Positions 29,483-37,859 of a stretch of 64,000 bases of DNA are shown here, in pieces. The stretch is from an uncultured Porphyromonadaceae bacterium (GTDB taxonomy: Bacteria; Bacteroidota; Bacteroidia; Bacteroidales; Muribaculaceae). The DNA lies in the NCBI GenBank assembly GCA_947175545.1, contig CAMWNI010000003.1:62001-126000 (forward strand), in the 5' to 3' direction. Numbering within the stretch: the first letter of the stretch is position 1; every line of letters begins with the position of its first letter. The notes beneath the pieces are model-generated. The model did no database searches and had not been told where the DNA came from. It saw only the letters and a list, made by a program, of their open reading frames with translations. The translations under genes were made by a program, and so were the position numbers.

Positions 29483-30421
29483 TTAATGAAGCCACATCAG
29501 ATTGGTTGTATGTTGTTGCTGTCCTTTGCCGTATGCGACGCCTACTTCGCGGGCTGCTTCGATGCGTCGTTTTTCAATATCAATTGCATCATTGTATTTC
29601 TGGCGTAATTCAAAGTCGCGGTCGCTCTTGACTGACGACTTGATTTCTGTGGCTAAAGCCAGCGCCTGAGGGTAGGCTGATGTGTCGGGGTCAATCTGAA
29701 CGAGATATCCAAATGCATCGGAGGCTGCTTCTGCGTCATGGCCGGATGACCAGATTGCATTGGCGCGAGCCAATAGTGCGGTTCCTTGTTGGTCTATATA
29801 ACTCTGGAACATTTTCAGGCTCGTTTCACTTGCCTGCTTGTAACCTTTGCTGCATTCCGGAATCATGCTCAGTTTCCATAACGCTTCGTCGTAGTTGTGT
29901 TGAACCGCGGCCCTATCTGCCTGAGCAAGTATCTGAGGAAAGTTCGAGTCAAAGTAGCTGATGATTTTTTTCTTTGCGCTTGATATGAAGGCTGCTATGG
30001 TTTTATTCTGACCGTTGAGCAAACGCATTGAATTTATATATGCGCGCTCACTTGATGTCCCCACTCCGCGAAGGTCAAGTATGGTGGTTGCGTAGACGGT
30101 TTCGGACTGAATGTCGCCAATATAAAGTGTCAGGGTGGTATGGAGTGCCATCTGAGAAGGTGGCCCCGGAATCACATCTTCCATTATATGAGTGAATCGT
30201 CCGGCTATAAAGAATTGATTTGAGCTTTCGTCAACGGAAATCCCGTCGGAAGTCATGATGTTTTGCAGTTTGGTGACCATATAGTTCTCTGCGGCAGCGG
30301 GTACCGCCTCTGTTTGTGGAACTCGCACAATCGAAAGATTGATATTGCATTCTGCGTTTCCAACGGAGGATACCGCCAGGGAAAATAACGCGCATGCAGT
30401 TAGTTTGAAGATCTGTTTCAT
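29483..30421 (-). CDS. Exported protein with repeat-rich (TPR-like) C-terminal half
   Basis: Signal peptide MKQIFKLTACALFSLAVSSVGNA; helical A/Q-rich C-terminal half (AQADRAAVQHNYDEALWKLSMIPECSKGY). Confidence 0.65.
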   Translation of the reverse strand: MKQIFKLTACALFSLAVSSVGNAECNINLSIVRVPQTEAVPAAAENYMVTKLQNIMTSDGISVDESSNQFFIAGRFTHIMEDVIPGPPSQMALHTTLTLYIGDIQSETVYATTILDLRGVGTSSERAYINSMRLLNGQNKTIAAFISSAKKKIISYFDSNFPQILAQADRAAVQHNYDEALWKLSMIPECSKGYKQASETSLKMFQSYIDQQGTALLARANAIWSSGHDAEAASDAFGYLVQIDPDTSAYPQALALATEIKSSVKSDRDFELRQKYNDAIDIEKRRIEAAREVGVAYGKGQQQHTTNLMWLH

Positions 30422-30423
30422 GA

Positions 30424-31374
30424 TTATTTTTCTCCTAAAATTAAATCAACGCGTCCAAGGCCCTTGGTCACGACTTTCGATTGTATATTATATGGAGCCT
30501 GACGTAGATGTTTGCGCAGGTTTGTTGCAAAATGACGCGTATCCATTGGCATCCCGTTTTCGCGATATAAAGGGATGCGTACCTGTTCGAAGGCTAAGTG
30601 TGTTTCGCCGGCAGCGGACAGATTATAGCGATGGTTTACCGTGTTGTTCGCCATCCAGTTGTCAATTATATCGGTAAGCTCTTCTCCGCCATATTCGGAC
30701 TCAAGCGATAAATCTGAACCATTGTCGAACACTTTTACATTAAAGACTATTTCTCGCCCGTTTTCAAGCAGATCATCGAAATGAGCCTGAAGTTGAGAAA
30801 TAAAGTTATCCATATTTGCAAGCACAGCCTCCTCAATCAGAACCGGAATTTCGGCTGTGAATGATTGTGGACCGGTACCCTGAGCGGCTGCAATTTGCTT
30901 ATTCGTGTACGCGTCAATTCCGCGTAGTGTGTAAGTTATGGAGCGTTTGGGCCCTATAGTATTAACTTTCCATGCGAGTTCAACCAGTATGTCTCCTTTC
31001 GCGCGTGCCATCAACTTCTCCAAAGGAGTCTCTGCAAGCACTGCTCCGGAATTGCGGCTTGTTGTCATTTCGTCTTCGATTACTGACCGGTTGAGGTCGC
31101 GGATGGTTGAGTGCATATCCTTTAACGGGAATCCGCGTTCTGCCATCAATTCTCCTATTTTGGTTGTCGCGTTAAACAGATTGCTGTTTTCCTGATATGC
31201 ACGTTCATAGTCGGCAACTTTGGTCGATTTTCCCTGCATACTGTAGGTGGTCGTGTACCCATTTTCAAAACACCATACTTCTGCCGGCATTACCATGAGG
31301 GTAGGTTTCTTTGCTTGTCCGTATGCCCACGCTGTCGTGGCAATTATTGCAAAAATGCTTACTATTCTTTTCAT
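30424..31374 (-). CDS. Exported protein resembling DUF6175
   Basis: Signal peptide MKRIVSIFAIIATTAWAYGQ; KPTLMVMPAEVWCFENGYT...; family name recalled, not searched. Confidence 0.6.
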   Translation of the reverse strand: MKRIVSIFAIIATTAWAYGQAKKPTLMVMPAEVWCFENGYTTTYSMQGKSTKVADYERAYQENSNLFNATTKIGELMAERGFPLKDMHSTIRDLNRSVIEDEMTTSRNSGAVLAETPLEKLMARAKGDILVELAWKVNTIGPKRSITYTLRGIDAYTNKQIAAAQGTGPQSFTAEIPVLIEEAVLANMDNFISQLQAHFDDLLENGREIVFNVKVFDNGSDLSLESEYGGEELTDIIDNWMANNTVNHRYNLSAAGETHLAFEQVRIPLYRENGMPMDTRHFATNLRKHLRQAPYNIQSKVVTKGLGRVDLILGEK

Positions 31375-31379
31375 TTTGG

Positions 31380-31871
31380 TTAGATTTTTATGACGTTGTC
31401 ATCTGTCAACCGTTTCTTCAAGGATGTGCGGTCAACTATCACCACAACCCCCCATGCTTCCATTGATGAATTTGCCGATTTGATTCGTGAGGTTCGTCTC
31501 TCTTCCAGTTGCACATAGTTGTTAAAAGCGCCCCCGTCGGAAAAGAACGCGTTAAAGTAATCCTCATATCGTTTGCGGGCGTTAGGCTCGTTAACTAACG
31601 GACGCTTGTTACACTCCGCCGTTCCGGAGGTGATACCACTGAAAATAACCGTTTCAATCGCCCTGCGTTTGGCTTGCTCAATGGCTTTGTCCTTGTTAAT
31701 ACCATTACCCCAAGAGCGCAGTGTCTGCATTCCTTCCGGGTCAACACCCATACATTCAACCTTGAAACGAGAGGTGGCATATTCATTTGAGATGTGAGTT
31801 TGAGTCTTACATGACGAAAACCCAAGTAGGATTACGGATATTGCTGTAATTATAATCTTTTTTGTTGACAT
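31380..31871 (-). CDS. LPP20-like lipoprotein
   Basis: Lipobox MSTKKIIITAISVILLGFSSC; AIEQAKRRAIETVIFSGI; FNAFFSDGGAFNNYV. Confidence 0.6.
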   Translation of the reverse strand: MSTKKIIITAISVILLGFSSCKTQTHISNEYATSRFKVECMGVDPEGMQTLRSWGNGINKDKAIEQAKRRAIETVIFSGITSGTAECNKRPLVNEPNARKRYEDYFNAFFSDGGAFNNYVQLEERRTSRIKSANSSMEAWGVVVIVDRTSLKKRLTDDNVIKI

Positions 31872-32117
31872 ATAAGTTATTTAAATTAGTAGTCTATTAT
31901 ATTGTTAAGATTATTTTTTATGGTATAATCATCTGGATAACAGGTTGGTACTGGGCCTATTGCCCGATTTATACGTGAGATGCGATAAATGTCGAGCAAC
32001 GTGGCTATTTGGAATAAGGTTATCATATTTGCCAATGGCATAGTGCAAGTATACTTCGAAAAGTTCTGCCGCGCAGAAAACGATGAGTTAACATAACAGC
32101 TGTATTTATGAATTGTA

Positions 32118-32603
32118 TCAGAACGCCGAATTAAGTGATTTAACTACTCCTGCCTCTTGCAGGTATTTTATCAGAACCTCTTTCTCTACTGTTACTTTTG
32201 CGGATACTCTAAATTCTTTCCCCACTTTTGTGATTGAACGAGAGCCATTGATTACATTTCCGTAATTCTTTGAAAGTCCGGTTGCACTGAAAAAGTCTTT
32301 GTAGAAGTCAGCGTGTTGAGCCTCATTTGACGCACTACCCGCAAGTGGTTTCTGGAAACCTCTGCCGTTGGGATTGCTGAATCCGCGGAAAAGAACACCG
32401 TGAACAGCCGCACTGATGAGTTGTTGGTCCGATACGGTCTTATTTTTGGATAAAACTGAGATGTCAACTAGATAAGACCCTTGAATTGCAGTGCCTGCGC
32501 CTGCAATTTCATAGTGTGGAACACCATCTTCTATCTTTTTAGCCTCAATAGGGGAGACAAGAAGGCTGAGAATCGCAATCAGACAAAGATATATTTTTCC
32601 CAT
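32118..32603 (-). CDS. Exported protein, divergent paralogue of the LPP20-like lipoprotein
   Basis: Signal peptide MGKIYLCLIAILSLLVSPIEA; AAVHGVLFRGF...DFYKDFFSATGLSKNYGNVI aligns with the 31380-31871 product. Confidence 0.6.
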   Translation of the reverse strand: MGKIYLCLIAILSLLVSPIEAKKIEDGVPHYEIAGAGTAIQGSYLVDISVLSKNKTVSDQQLISAAVHGVLFRGFSNPNGRGFQKPLAGSASNEAQHADFYKDFFSATGLSKNYGNVINGSRSITKVGKEFRVSAKVTVEKEVLIKYLQEAGVVKSLNSAF

Positions 32604-32642
32604 AATTGTTTAATTGATGAATTAAATTATATTTGTTCGTCA

Positions 32643-32698
32643 CAAAGTTAAATAAAATTTCACAGTTTACCCCCCCCAATTGTTAAACTATGTTAAAT
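32643..32698 (-). promoter_or_regulatory. Operator/G8/-7 promoter, copy A
   Basis: Minus strand: TTTAACATAGTTTAAC-AATT-G8-N19-TAACTTTG. Confidence 0.6.
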
Positions 32699-32800
32699 GT
32701 AGGATTAATAATGGCACTTGAACAATTTGAGGGTCAGGGGCGTTTCTATGATATAGCAAATGTTTTCAACTTTTATTTACTCTGAAACTGATAATTTCTT

Positions 32801-33583
32801 ATGAAACTTACTTTTCTTGGTACCGGAACCAGTACCGGTGTGCCGCAAATTATGTGTAACTGCCCGACGTGTCAGAGCCGTGATGATCATGACAAGCGTC
32901 TGCGCTGTTCGGCAATGGTGACTTATAAGGGCAAGAATATTCTGATTGATTGCGGACCGGACTTCCGTCAGCAGATGTTAACCCAGGGATCTCCTATGCT
33001 GGAGGCTCTTCTGGTGACCCACAGTCATTACGACCACGTTGGTGGCGTTGACGATTTGCGGCCTTATTGCGCCATGGGTGACGGTTTCCCGATTTATTGT
33101 CGTCCGGATGTTGCCGGCGATCTTCGCGACCGCGTTCCTTATTGTTTCGCTGAGGCGCCTTATCCCGGAGTTCCGGCGTTTAATATTACGGAAGTGACAA
33201 CGAAGCCGTTTCAGGTTGCCGATCTTGAGGTTGTGCCGTTGCCGGTGATGCATCATAGGCTGCCGATTATCGGTTTCAAGATGGAAAATCTTGCGTACAT
33301 TACCGACGCGAAGATTATTCCTGATTCAACTCTGGAGCTGATTCGCGGTGTGGATACTTTGGTTATCAATGCGCTTAGGCTGAAGGACCATCACTCACAC
33401 ATGAATCTCCAGCAGGCTCTGGACGTTATTGCAGAGGTAAAACCCCGAGTGGCATATCTGACTCATCTGAGCCATGGCATCGGTCCGGCGGTGGAGGCGA
33501 GTCTGCGTCTGCCCGATGGTGTCAAACTTGCCTACGACGGATTAGTAATTCATATCCCTGATCAATTCGATGAAAATGAATAG
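32801..33583 (+). CDS. MBL-fold metallohydrolase (PhnP-like)
   Basis: MKLTFLGTGTSTGVPQIMCNCPTC; THSHYDHVGGVDDLRPYC; LKDHHSHMNLQQALD; YLTHLSHGI. Confidence 0.93.
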   Translation: MKLTFLGTGTSTGVPQIMCNCPTCQSRDDHDKRLRCSAMVTYKGKNILIDCGPDFRQQMLTQGSPMLEALLVTHSHYDHVGGVDDLRPYCAMGDGFPIYCRPDVAGDLRDRVPYCFAEAPYPGVPAFNITEVTTKPFQVADLEVVPLPVMHHRLPIIGFKMENLAYITDAKIIPDSTLELIRGVDTLVINALRLKDHHSHMNLQQALDVIAEVKPRVAYLTHLSHGIGPAVEASLRLPDGVKLAYDGLVIHIPDQFDENE

Positions 33584-33974
33584 CACAACTTTATCTCCCC
33601 GAATAGTTGCCCTTGGCGGCGACGGCATAGCCGCTGTTTTCCCTTCAGGAGTGGTAGTTTTTAATTTTGAAAACGATGATGAAGGCAAATTGTCACAGCT
33701 GTTGAGCGCAGCGCCCATAAAGCCGGTGACATTTCTTGCGACGAGGTTTACTCCGCAGGTATTCTCGCAGGCTGAAACCCGCAATCGTACGTTCATTTTT
33801 TCGGAAAAGTTCATTGATCGCAACGGTGTCAGCGCGGAATATCCCGTCCAGTGGCTTGCCGAAGGCAATCTGATTCCGATGGTGCCGGGCAATTTTCAGG
33901 TAACCGCTACGTCGACCGGCTTTGAGGTCGAAACGGTTGATCCTGACCCTGCCATGAAGTATGTGTTCGATTAA
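33570..33974 (+). CDS. Hypothetical protein
   Basis: 134 aa ORF overlapping the MBL gene stop by 14 nt, same strand. Confidence 0.55.
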   Translation: MKMNSTTLSPRIVALGGDGIAAVFPSGVVVFNFENDDEGKLSQLLSAAPIKPVTFLATRFTPQVFSQAETRNRTFIFSEKFIDRNGVSAEYPVQWLAEGNLIPMVPGNFQVTATSTGFEVETVDPDPAMKYVFD

Positions 33975-34036
33975 TTCGAAATTAAAGTTAAAAGTAATAT
34001 TCCCTTTGTGGGGCGAGAGCCTCAGGATGCGGGAAT

Positions 34037-34077
34037 AGAAAAACCGGGAGGTTGCCCTTGGGGCGACCTCCCGGTTT
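34037..34077 (-). terminator. Rho-independent terminator of the rplM-rpsI-rpsB-tsf operon
   Basis: Minus strand ACCGGGAGGTCGCCCCAAGGGCAACCTCCCGGT followed by TTTT. Confidence 0.88.
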
Positions 34078-34103
34078 ATGTTGGCGTTGAGAAATTCTCG
34101 AGA

Positions 34104-35096
34104 TTAGTCCTGGTTGAGGTTTACGCGCTTGAAGGAAACGACGGTCAGACCCTTCTGAGTCTGTTCGAGATACTGACCGATGGTCAGGCTGCTGTCCTTC
34201 ACGAATTCCTGCTCAACGAGTACGTTTTCTTTGTAGAACTTGTTGATGCGGCCCTTGACGATGTTTTCAATCATCTGAGCGGGGAGGTTTGCAGCCTTCT
34301 GTTCAGAAACTTCGGCGATAATCTTGCGTGCCTGTTCAGCCTGCTCGGGGGTAATCCAGCCCTTGCTCATATTAGACTCGATGTGGGCTTCAGAGTCAAC
34401 GTGGGCGGGGTTGATGCCGGCCTTGCTCAGAGCGGCGGCAACAGCCTTCTGCACCTGTTCCTGCTTGGTCTTTTCGATTGCTACGTTCTTTTCAGACTCA
34501 ATGATGGCTTCCGAAACAGACTCGCGGTTAACAGCAACGGGGTTCATTGAAGCAACCTGCATTGCAACGTCGCGGCCAACCTGATAGTCAACGCCTTCTA
34601 CGTTGAATCCGCAGATTGTAGCGAGCTTGTTGCCAAGGTGGTTGTAAGAAGTGGTTGAGGGCGCTTCAATCCATTCGTAAGAACCGATTTCGGTCTTTTC
34701 GCCTGTCTTGCCGCCTTCTTCAATAACGAGGTCGGCAACGGTCAGACCGTCAACTGTTACAGCCTTGAGTTCGTCGAGGCTCTTGCATTTGTTGGCAACA
34801 GCCAGGTCAAGAAGTTTCTGGGTGAGGGCAACGAATCCGGCGTTCTTTGCAACGAAGTCGGTTTCGCAGTTGAGGGCAACGATAGCGGCGAACGAGCCTT
34901 CGTTCTTAGCCAGCACGCATCCTTCTGCTGCGTTGCGGTCTTCACGCTTTGCGGCAACTGCCTGTCCTTTTTTGCGAAGGATTTCAACTGCTGCTTCGAT
35001 GTCACCGTTGGTTTCGGCCAGAGCCTTTTTGCAGTCCATCAGGCCGGCGCTGGTGAGGTGGCGCAGCTTGGTGATTTCTGCCATTGTAACTGCCAT
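34104..35096 (-). CDS. tsf: Elongation factor Ts
   Basis: [48 protein letters not shown]. Confidence 0.98.
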   Translation of the reverse strand: MAVTMAEITKLRHLTSAGLMDCKKALAETNGDIEAAVEILRKKGQAVAAKREDRNAAEGCVLAKNEGSFAAIVALNCETDFVAKNAGFVALTQKLLDLAVANKCKSLDELKAVTVDGLTVADLVIEEGGKTGEKTEIGSYEWIEAPSTTSYNHLGNKLATICGFNVEGVDYQVGRDVAMQVASMNPVAVNRESVSEAIIESEKNVAIEKTKQEQVQKAVAAALSKAGINPAHVDSEAHIESNMSKGWITPEQAEQARKIIAEVSEQKAANLPAQMIENIVKGRINKFYKENVLVEQEFVKDSSLTIGQYLEQTQKGLTVVSFKRVNLNQD

Positions 35097-35139
35097 ATAT
35101 CTTAAGGTATTAAGGGAGTTAATGATTGTTTAATGAATA

Positions 35140-35182
35140 AATCGGGGCTGTCTCTTTTGCGAGGCATCCCCGATTTACTGTT
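35140..35182 (-). other. Stem-loop between rpsB and tsf
   Basis: Minus strand AAATCGGGGATGCCTC-GCAAAA-GAGACAGCCCCGATTT. Confidence 0.55.
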
Positions 35183-35233
35183 GTTAGCTTGTTTTTTTGT
35201 TGATTCGGGGCTTGAATCCGTCGGGGCTGTTTT

Positions 35234-36055
35234 TTATTCAGCAGCAGCTTCGCCTTCGGCGGGAGCGGCAGCAGCGGGACGAGCCACGCGACGACGCTCG
35301 CGGCGGGGAGCAGCGGCTTCGCCTTCAGTAGCTTCAGCTTCGGCGGCAGCGGAGTCAGCCTTTTCAACCTTGCGCTCTTCGATGCCTTCGTTCATGGCAG
35401 CGATGACGGTGTCAAGTACGAGTTCGATGCTCTTTGAAGCGTCATCGTTGGCGGGGATAACGAAGTCTACGCCATTGGGGTTTGAGTTGGTGTCAACCAT
35501 AGCGAACACGGGGATACCGAGACGGATGGCTTCGGCAACTGCGATGTGTTCCTTGTGGACGTCAATAACGAACAGAGCGGCGGGCAGACGGTTGAGGTCA
35601 GCGATTGAGCCGAGGTTCTTCTCGAGTTTGGCGCGCTGGCGGGTGATTTGCAGTTTTTCGCGCTTTGAGAGGTTATCGAAGGTGCCGTCCTTGGTCATCT
35701 TGTCAATAGCGGTCATTTTCTTGACAGCCTTGCGGATGGTCGGGAAGTTGGTCAGCATGCCGCCGGGCCAGCGCTCGATAACGTAAGGCATACCAACGGA
35801 AGATGCCTTGTCGGCAACGACCTGTTTGGCCTGCTTTTTGGTGGCAACGAAGAGAACCTTCTTGCCGCTCTTGGCGATAGACTTCAGCGCGTTAGCAGCT
35901 TCTTCAAGCTTGGCCTGGGTCTTGTAGAGGTCAAGGATGTGGATACCGTTACGCTCCATGAAGATGTAAGGAGCCATTGCGGGATTCCATTTACGTTTGA
36001 GGTGGCCGAAGTGACAGCCGGCTTCGAGCAGTTGCTCAAAAGAGGGAGTTGACAT
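35234..36055 (-). CDS. rpsB: 30S ribosomal protein S2 with Ala/Glu/Arg-rich C-terminal extension
   Basis: EQLLEAGCHFGHLKRKWNPAMAPYIFMERNGIHILDL; tail EATEGEAAAPRRERRRVARPAAAAPAEGEAAAE. Confidence 0.98.
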   Translation of the reverse strand: MSTPSFEQLLEAGCHFGHLKRKWNPAMAPYIFMERNGIHILDLYKTQAKLEEAANALKSIAKSGKKVLFVATKKQAKQVVADKASSVGMPYVIERWPGGMLTNFPTIRKAVKKMTAIDKMTKDGTFDNLSKREKLQITRQRAKLEKNLGSIADLNRLPAALFVIDVHKEHIAVAEAIRLGIPVFAMVDTNSNPNGVDFVIPANDDASKSIELVLDTVIAAMNEGIEERKVEKADSAAAEAEATEGEAAAPRRERRRVARPAAAAPAEGEAAAE

Positions 36056-36091
36056 TTTAAATAATCTTTTTTAATTGTTTTGTTTACGTTC

Positions 36092-36149
36092 TTTTCAAAA
36101 TCAATCCCGGAGTAGGGAGCCGTTGATCGGCTCCATCGCCGGGATTTAG
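36092..36149 (-). other. Stem-loop between rpsI and rpsB
   Basis: Minus strand AATCCCGG...GGAGCC-GATCAA-CGGCTCC...CCGGGATT. Confidence 0.55.
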
Positions 36150-36166
36150 ATGCTAAACAAGTCCGA

Positions 36167-36553
36167 TTAACGCTTAGAGAACTGGAAGCGCTTGCGGGCC
36201 TTGGGCTGACCGGGCTTCTTACGCTCGACGGCACGGGGGTCGCGGGTCATGAAGCCTTCAGCACGAAGGGCGGGTTTGTCTTCGGGGTTAACCTTTACGA
36301 GAGCGCGGGCAATTGCGAGACGCAGAGCCTCGGCCTGGCCTTTGTAGCCGCCGCCGTCGAGGTTAACCTGAATGTCATACTTCTCCGGGCAGTTCAGAGT
36401 CAGCAGGGGCTGCTTCACAATGTACTGAAGGATTTCCGAGGGGAAGTATTCGGTCAGGGTACGCTTGTTGATGGTGATTACGCCGTTACCTTCTTTGAGG
36501 ATTACGCGGGCAATGGCTGCCTTGCGGCGACCAACGGTGTTGATAGTTTCCAT
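36167..36553 (-). CDS. rpsI: 30S ribosomal protein S9
   Basis: NTVGRRKAAIARVILKEGNG; KPGQPKARKRFQFSKR. Confidence 0.98.
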   Translation of the reverse strand: METINTVGRRKAAIARVILKEGNGVITINKRTLTEYFPSEILQYIVKQPLLTLNCPEKYDIQVNLDGGGYKGQAEALRLAIARALVKVNPEDKPALRAEGFMTRDPRAVERKKPGQPKARKRFQFSKR

Positions 36554-36573
36554 TATTGCTGCAGGCAGGTTAA

Positions 36574-37056
36574 TTATTTATTGAGTTTGCTGAGGTCAAG
36601 CACTTTAGGCTCCTGGGCAGCGTGGGGATGCTCGGCGCCGTTGTAAACGTGCATGTTTTCAATGAGTTTGCGACCCAGACGGTTCTTGGGAAGCATGCCC
36701 TTCATAACGCGGTTGAAGAGCGGGTGGATGCCGGGCTTGAGGTGCTTGTTGAAGCTCTTCTTCATCAGCACTTCAGGAGTCAGTTCCTTCTGACCGCCGG
36801 GATAGCCTGAGAAGGTCAGGTAGATGTGGTCAGTCATCTTTTTGCCGGTCAGGACAACCTTGTCGGCGTTGATGATGATTACGTTGTCGCCACATTCAAC
36901 GTTGGGCGAGTAGCAGGGCTTGTTTTTGCCCATCAGAATTTTGGCTACCTCAGAGCAGAGACGACCGAGATGCAGGCCGGTTGCGTCAATCACATACCAT
37001 TCGTGATTGATGCTGGCGGCATTGGGAGAGAGGGTTCTGTAACTTAATGAATCCAC
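36574..37056 (-). CDS. rplM: 50S ribosomal protein L13
   Basis: EWYVIDATGLHLGRLCSEVAKILMGKNKPCYSP; RVMKGMLPKNRLGRKL; HPHAAQEPKVL. Confidence 0.98.
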   Translation of the reverse strand: MDSLSYRTLSPNAASINHEWYVIDATGLHLGRLCSEVAKILMGKNKPCYSPNVECGDNVIIINADKVVLTGKKMTDHIYLTFSGYPGGQKELTPEVLMKKSFNKHLKPGIHPLFNRVMKGMLPKNRLGRKLIENMHVYNGAEHPHAAQEPKVLDLSKLNK

Positions 37057-37178
37057 GATTTAATGGTTTATTTATCAGTTCTTTACATTTGGTTCCTGCT
37101 GGCGGTTTGCTTGGCCAAAAGCGCCCCGTCCGGCGGTGCTACCGGAGTTAGATTGGATAAAATCGGTGTGCAAAGTTA
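37057..37178 (-). promoter_or_regulatory. Promoter (TAACTTTG 37171-37178) and ~105 nt structured 5' leader of rplM
   Basis: Minus strand TAACTTTGC, then GC-rich leader containing TCCGGTAGCACCGCCGGA and GGCGCTTTTGGCC. Confidence 0.5.
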
Positions 37179-37244
37179 CGAATTTTTCGCGAATTGACAA
37201 TGTTTTTGCCAAAAAAAGTTTTTTTGAGAGGTTAAATGCTGTGA

Positions 37245-37298
37245 TTTAACATAGTTTAACAAATGGGGGGGGTAGTTGCTACTTTTTCTTTAACTTTG
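37245..37298 (+). promoter_or_regulatory. Operator/G8/-7 promoter, copy B
   Basis: TTTAACATAGTTTAAC-AAAT-G8-N18-TAACTTTG. Confidence 0.6.
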
Positions 37299-37348
37299 TC
37301 GCGATTTTACAACCCCAAGTTATTTATTATTATCAAATTAGTAAAGTT

Positions 37349-37738
37349 ATGAAAAAAGTTTCAACGATTTTAACCCTTTTCTTTGCCAGCGTTTTCATGC
37401 TGACATTAAGTTCTTGTGGTGACAGTTCCGATGGCCTCAGCGGGTGGTATGTAAGCTCCGGTGCTGATAATGGTGGTGGCGGTGCCTATAATTTTGTTAG
37501 CAGCAAAAATGTTGAGGTTTATACATCCTTGTACCCTTATCGGTATAGTTATCCGGATTGGATGAAAAACAATATTGTCACAGTCAAAGGTACGAAGTAC
37601 CGCTATAATTATAAGAGCAATTACACCTATACATATAAAGATGGAGTCATCTATATCCCGATGGCAGGTCAGATGCTGAACAAGTCAGGCAATACGCTTC
37701 GTCGCGACGGCTCAAGCGACACTTTCATCAAGCGCTGA
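37349..37738 (+). CDS. Small hypothetical lipoprotein
   Basis: Lipobox MKKVSTILTLFFASVFMLTLSSC; Tyr/Gly-rich. Confidence 0.7.
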   Translation: MKKVSTILTLFFASVFMLTLSSCGDSSDGLSGWYVSSGADNGGGGAYNFVSSKNVEVYTSLYPYRYSYPDWMKNNIVTVKGTKYRYNYKSNYTYTYKDGVIYIPMAGQMLNKSGNTLRRDGSSDTFIKR

Positions 37739-37757
37739 CACATACATTATAAAATAC

Positions 37758-37819
37758 TCCCGGAGGAATGTCTGATAGGCTGCACATCGGCCCAAGACGT
37801 TCCTCCGGGATTTCTTTTG
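37758..37819 (+). terminator. Rho-independent terminator of the lipoprotein gene
   Basis: TCCCGGAGGAA...TTCCTCCGGGA followed by TTTCTTTTGT. Confidence 0.8.
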
Positions 37820-37859
37820 TGGCGGTCTGCGACGGTGGCAGACACGGTTTGGGGCAGGG

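Noticed and set aside
35135-36151. Hairpins between rpsB-tsf and rpsI-rpsB as novel elements
   Set aside because: Ordinary intergenic stem-loops in a ribosomal operon are common; listed as features only
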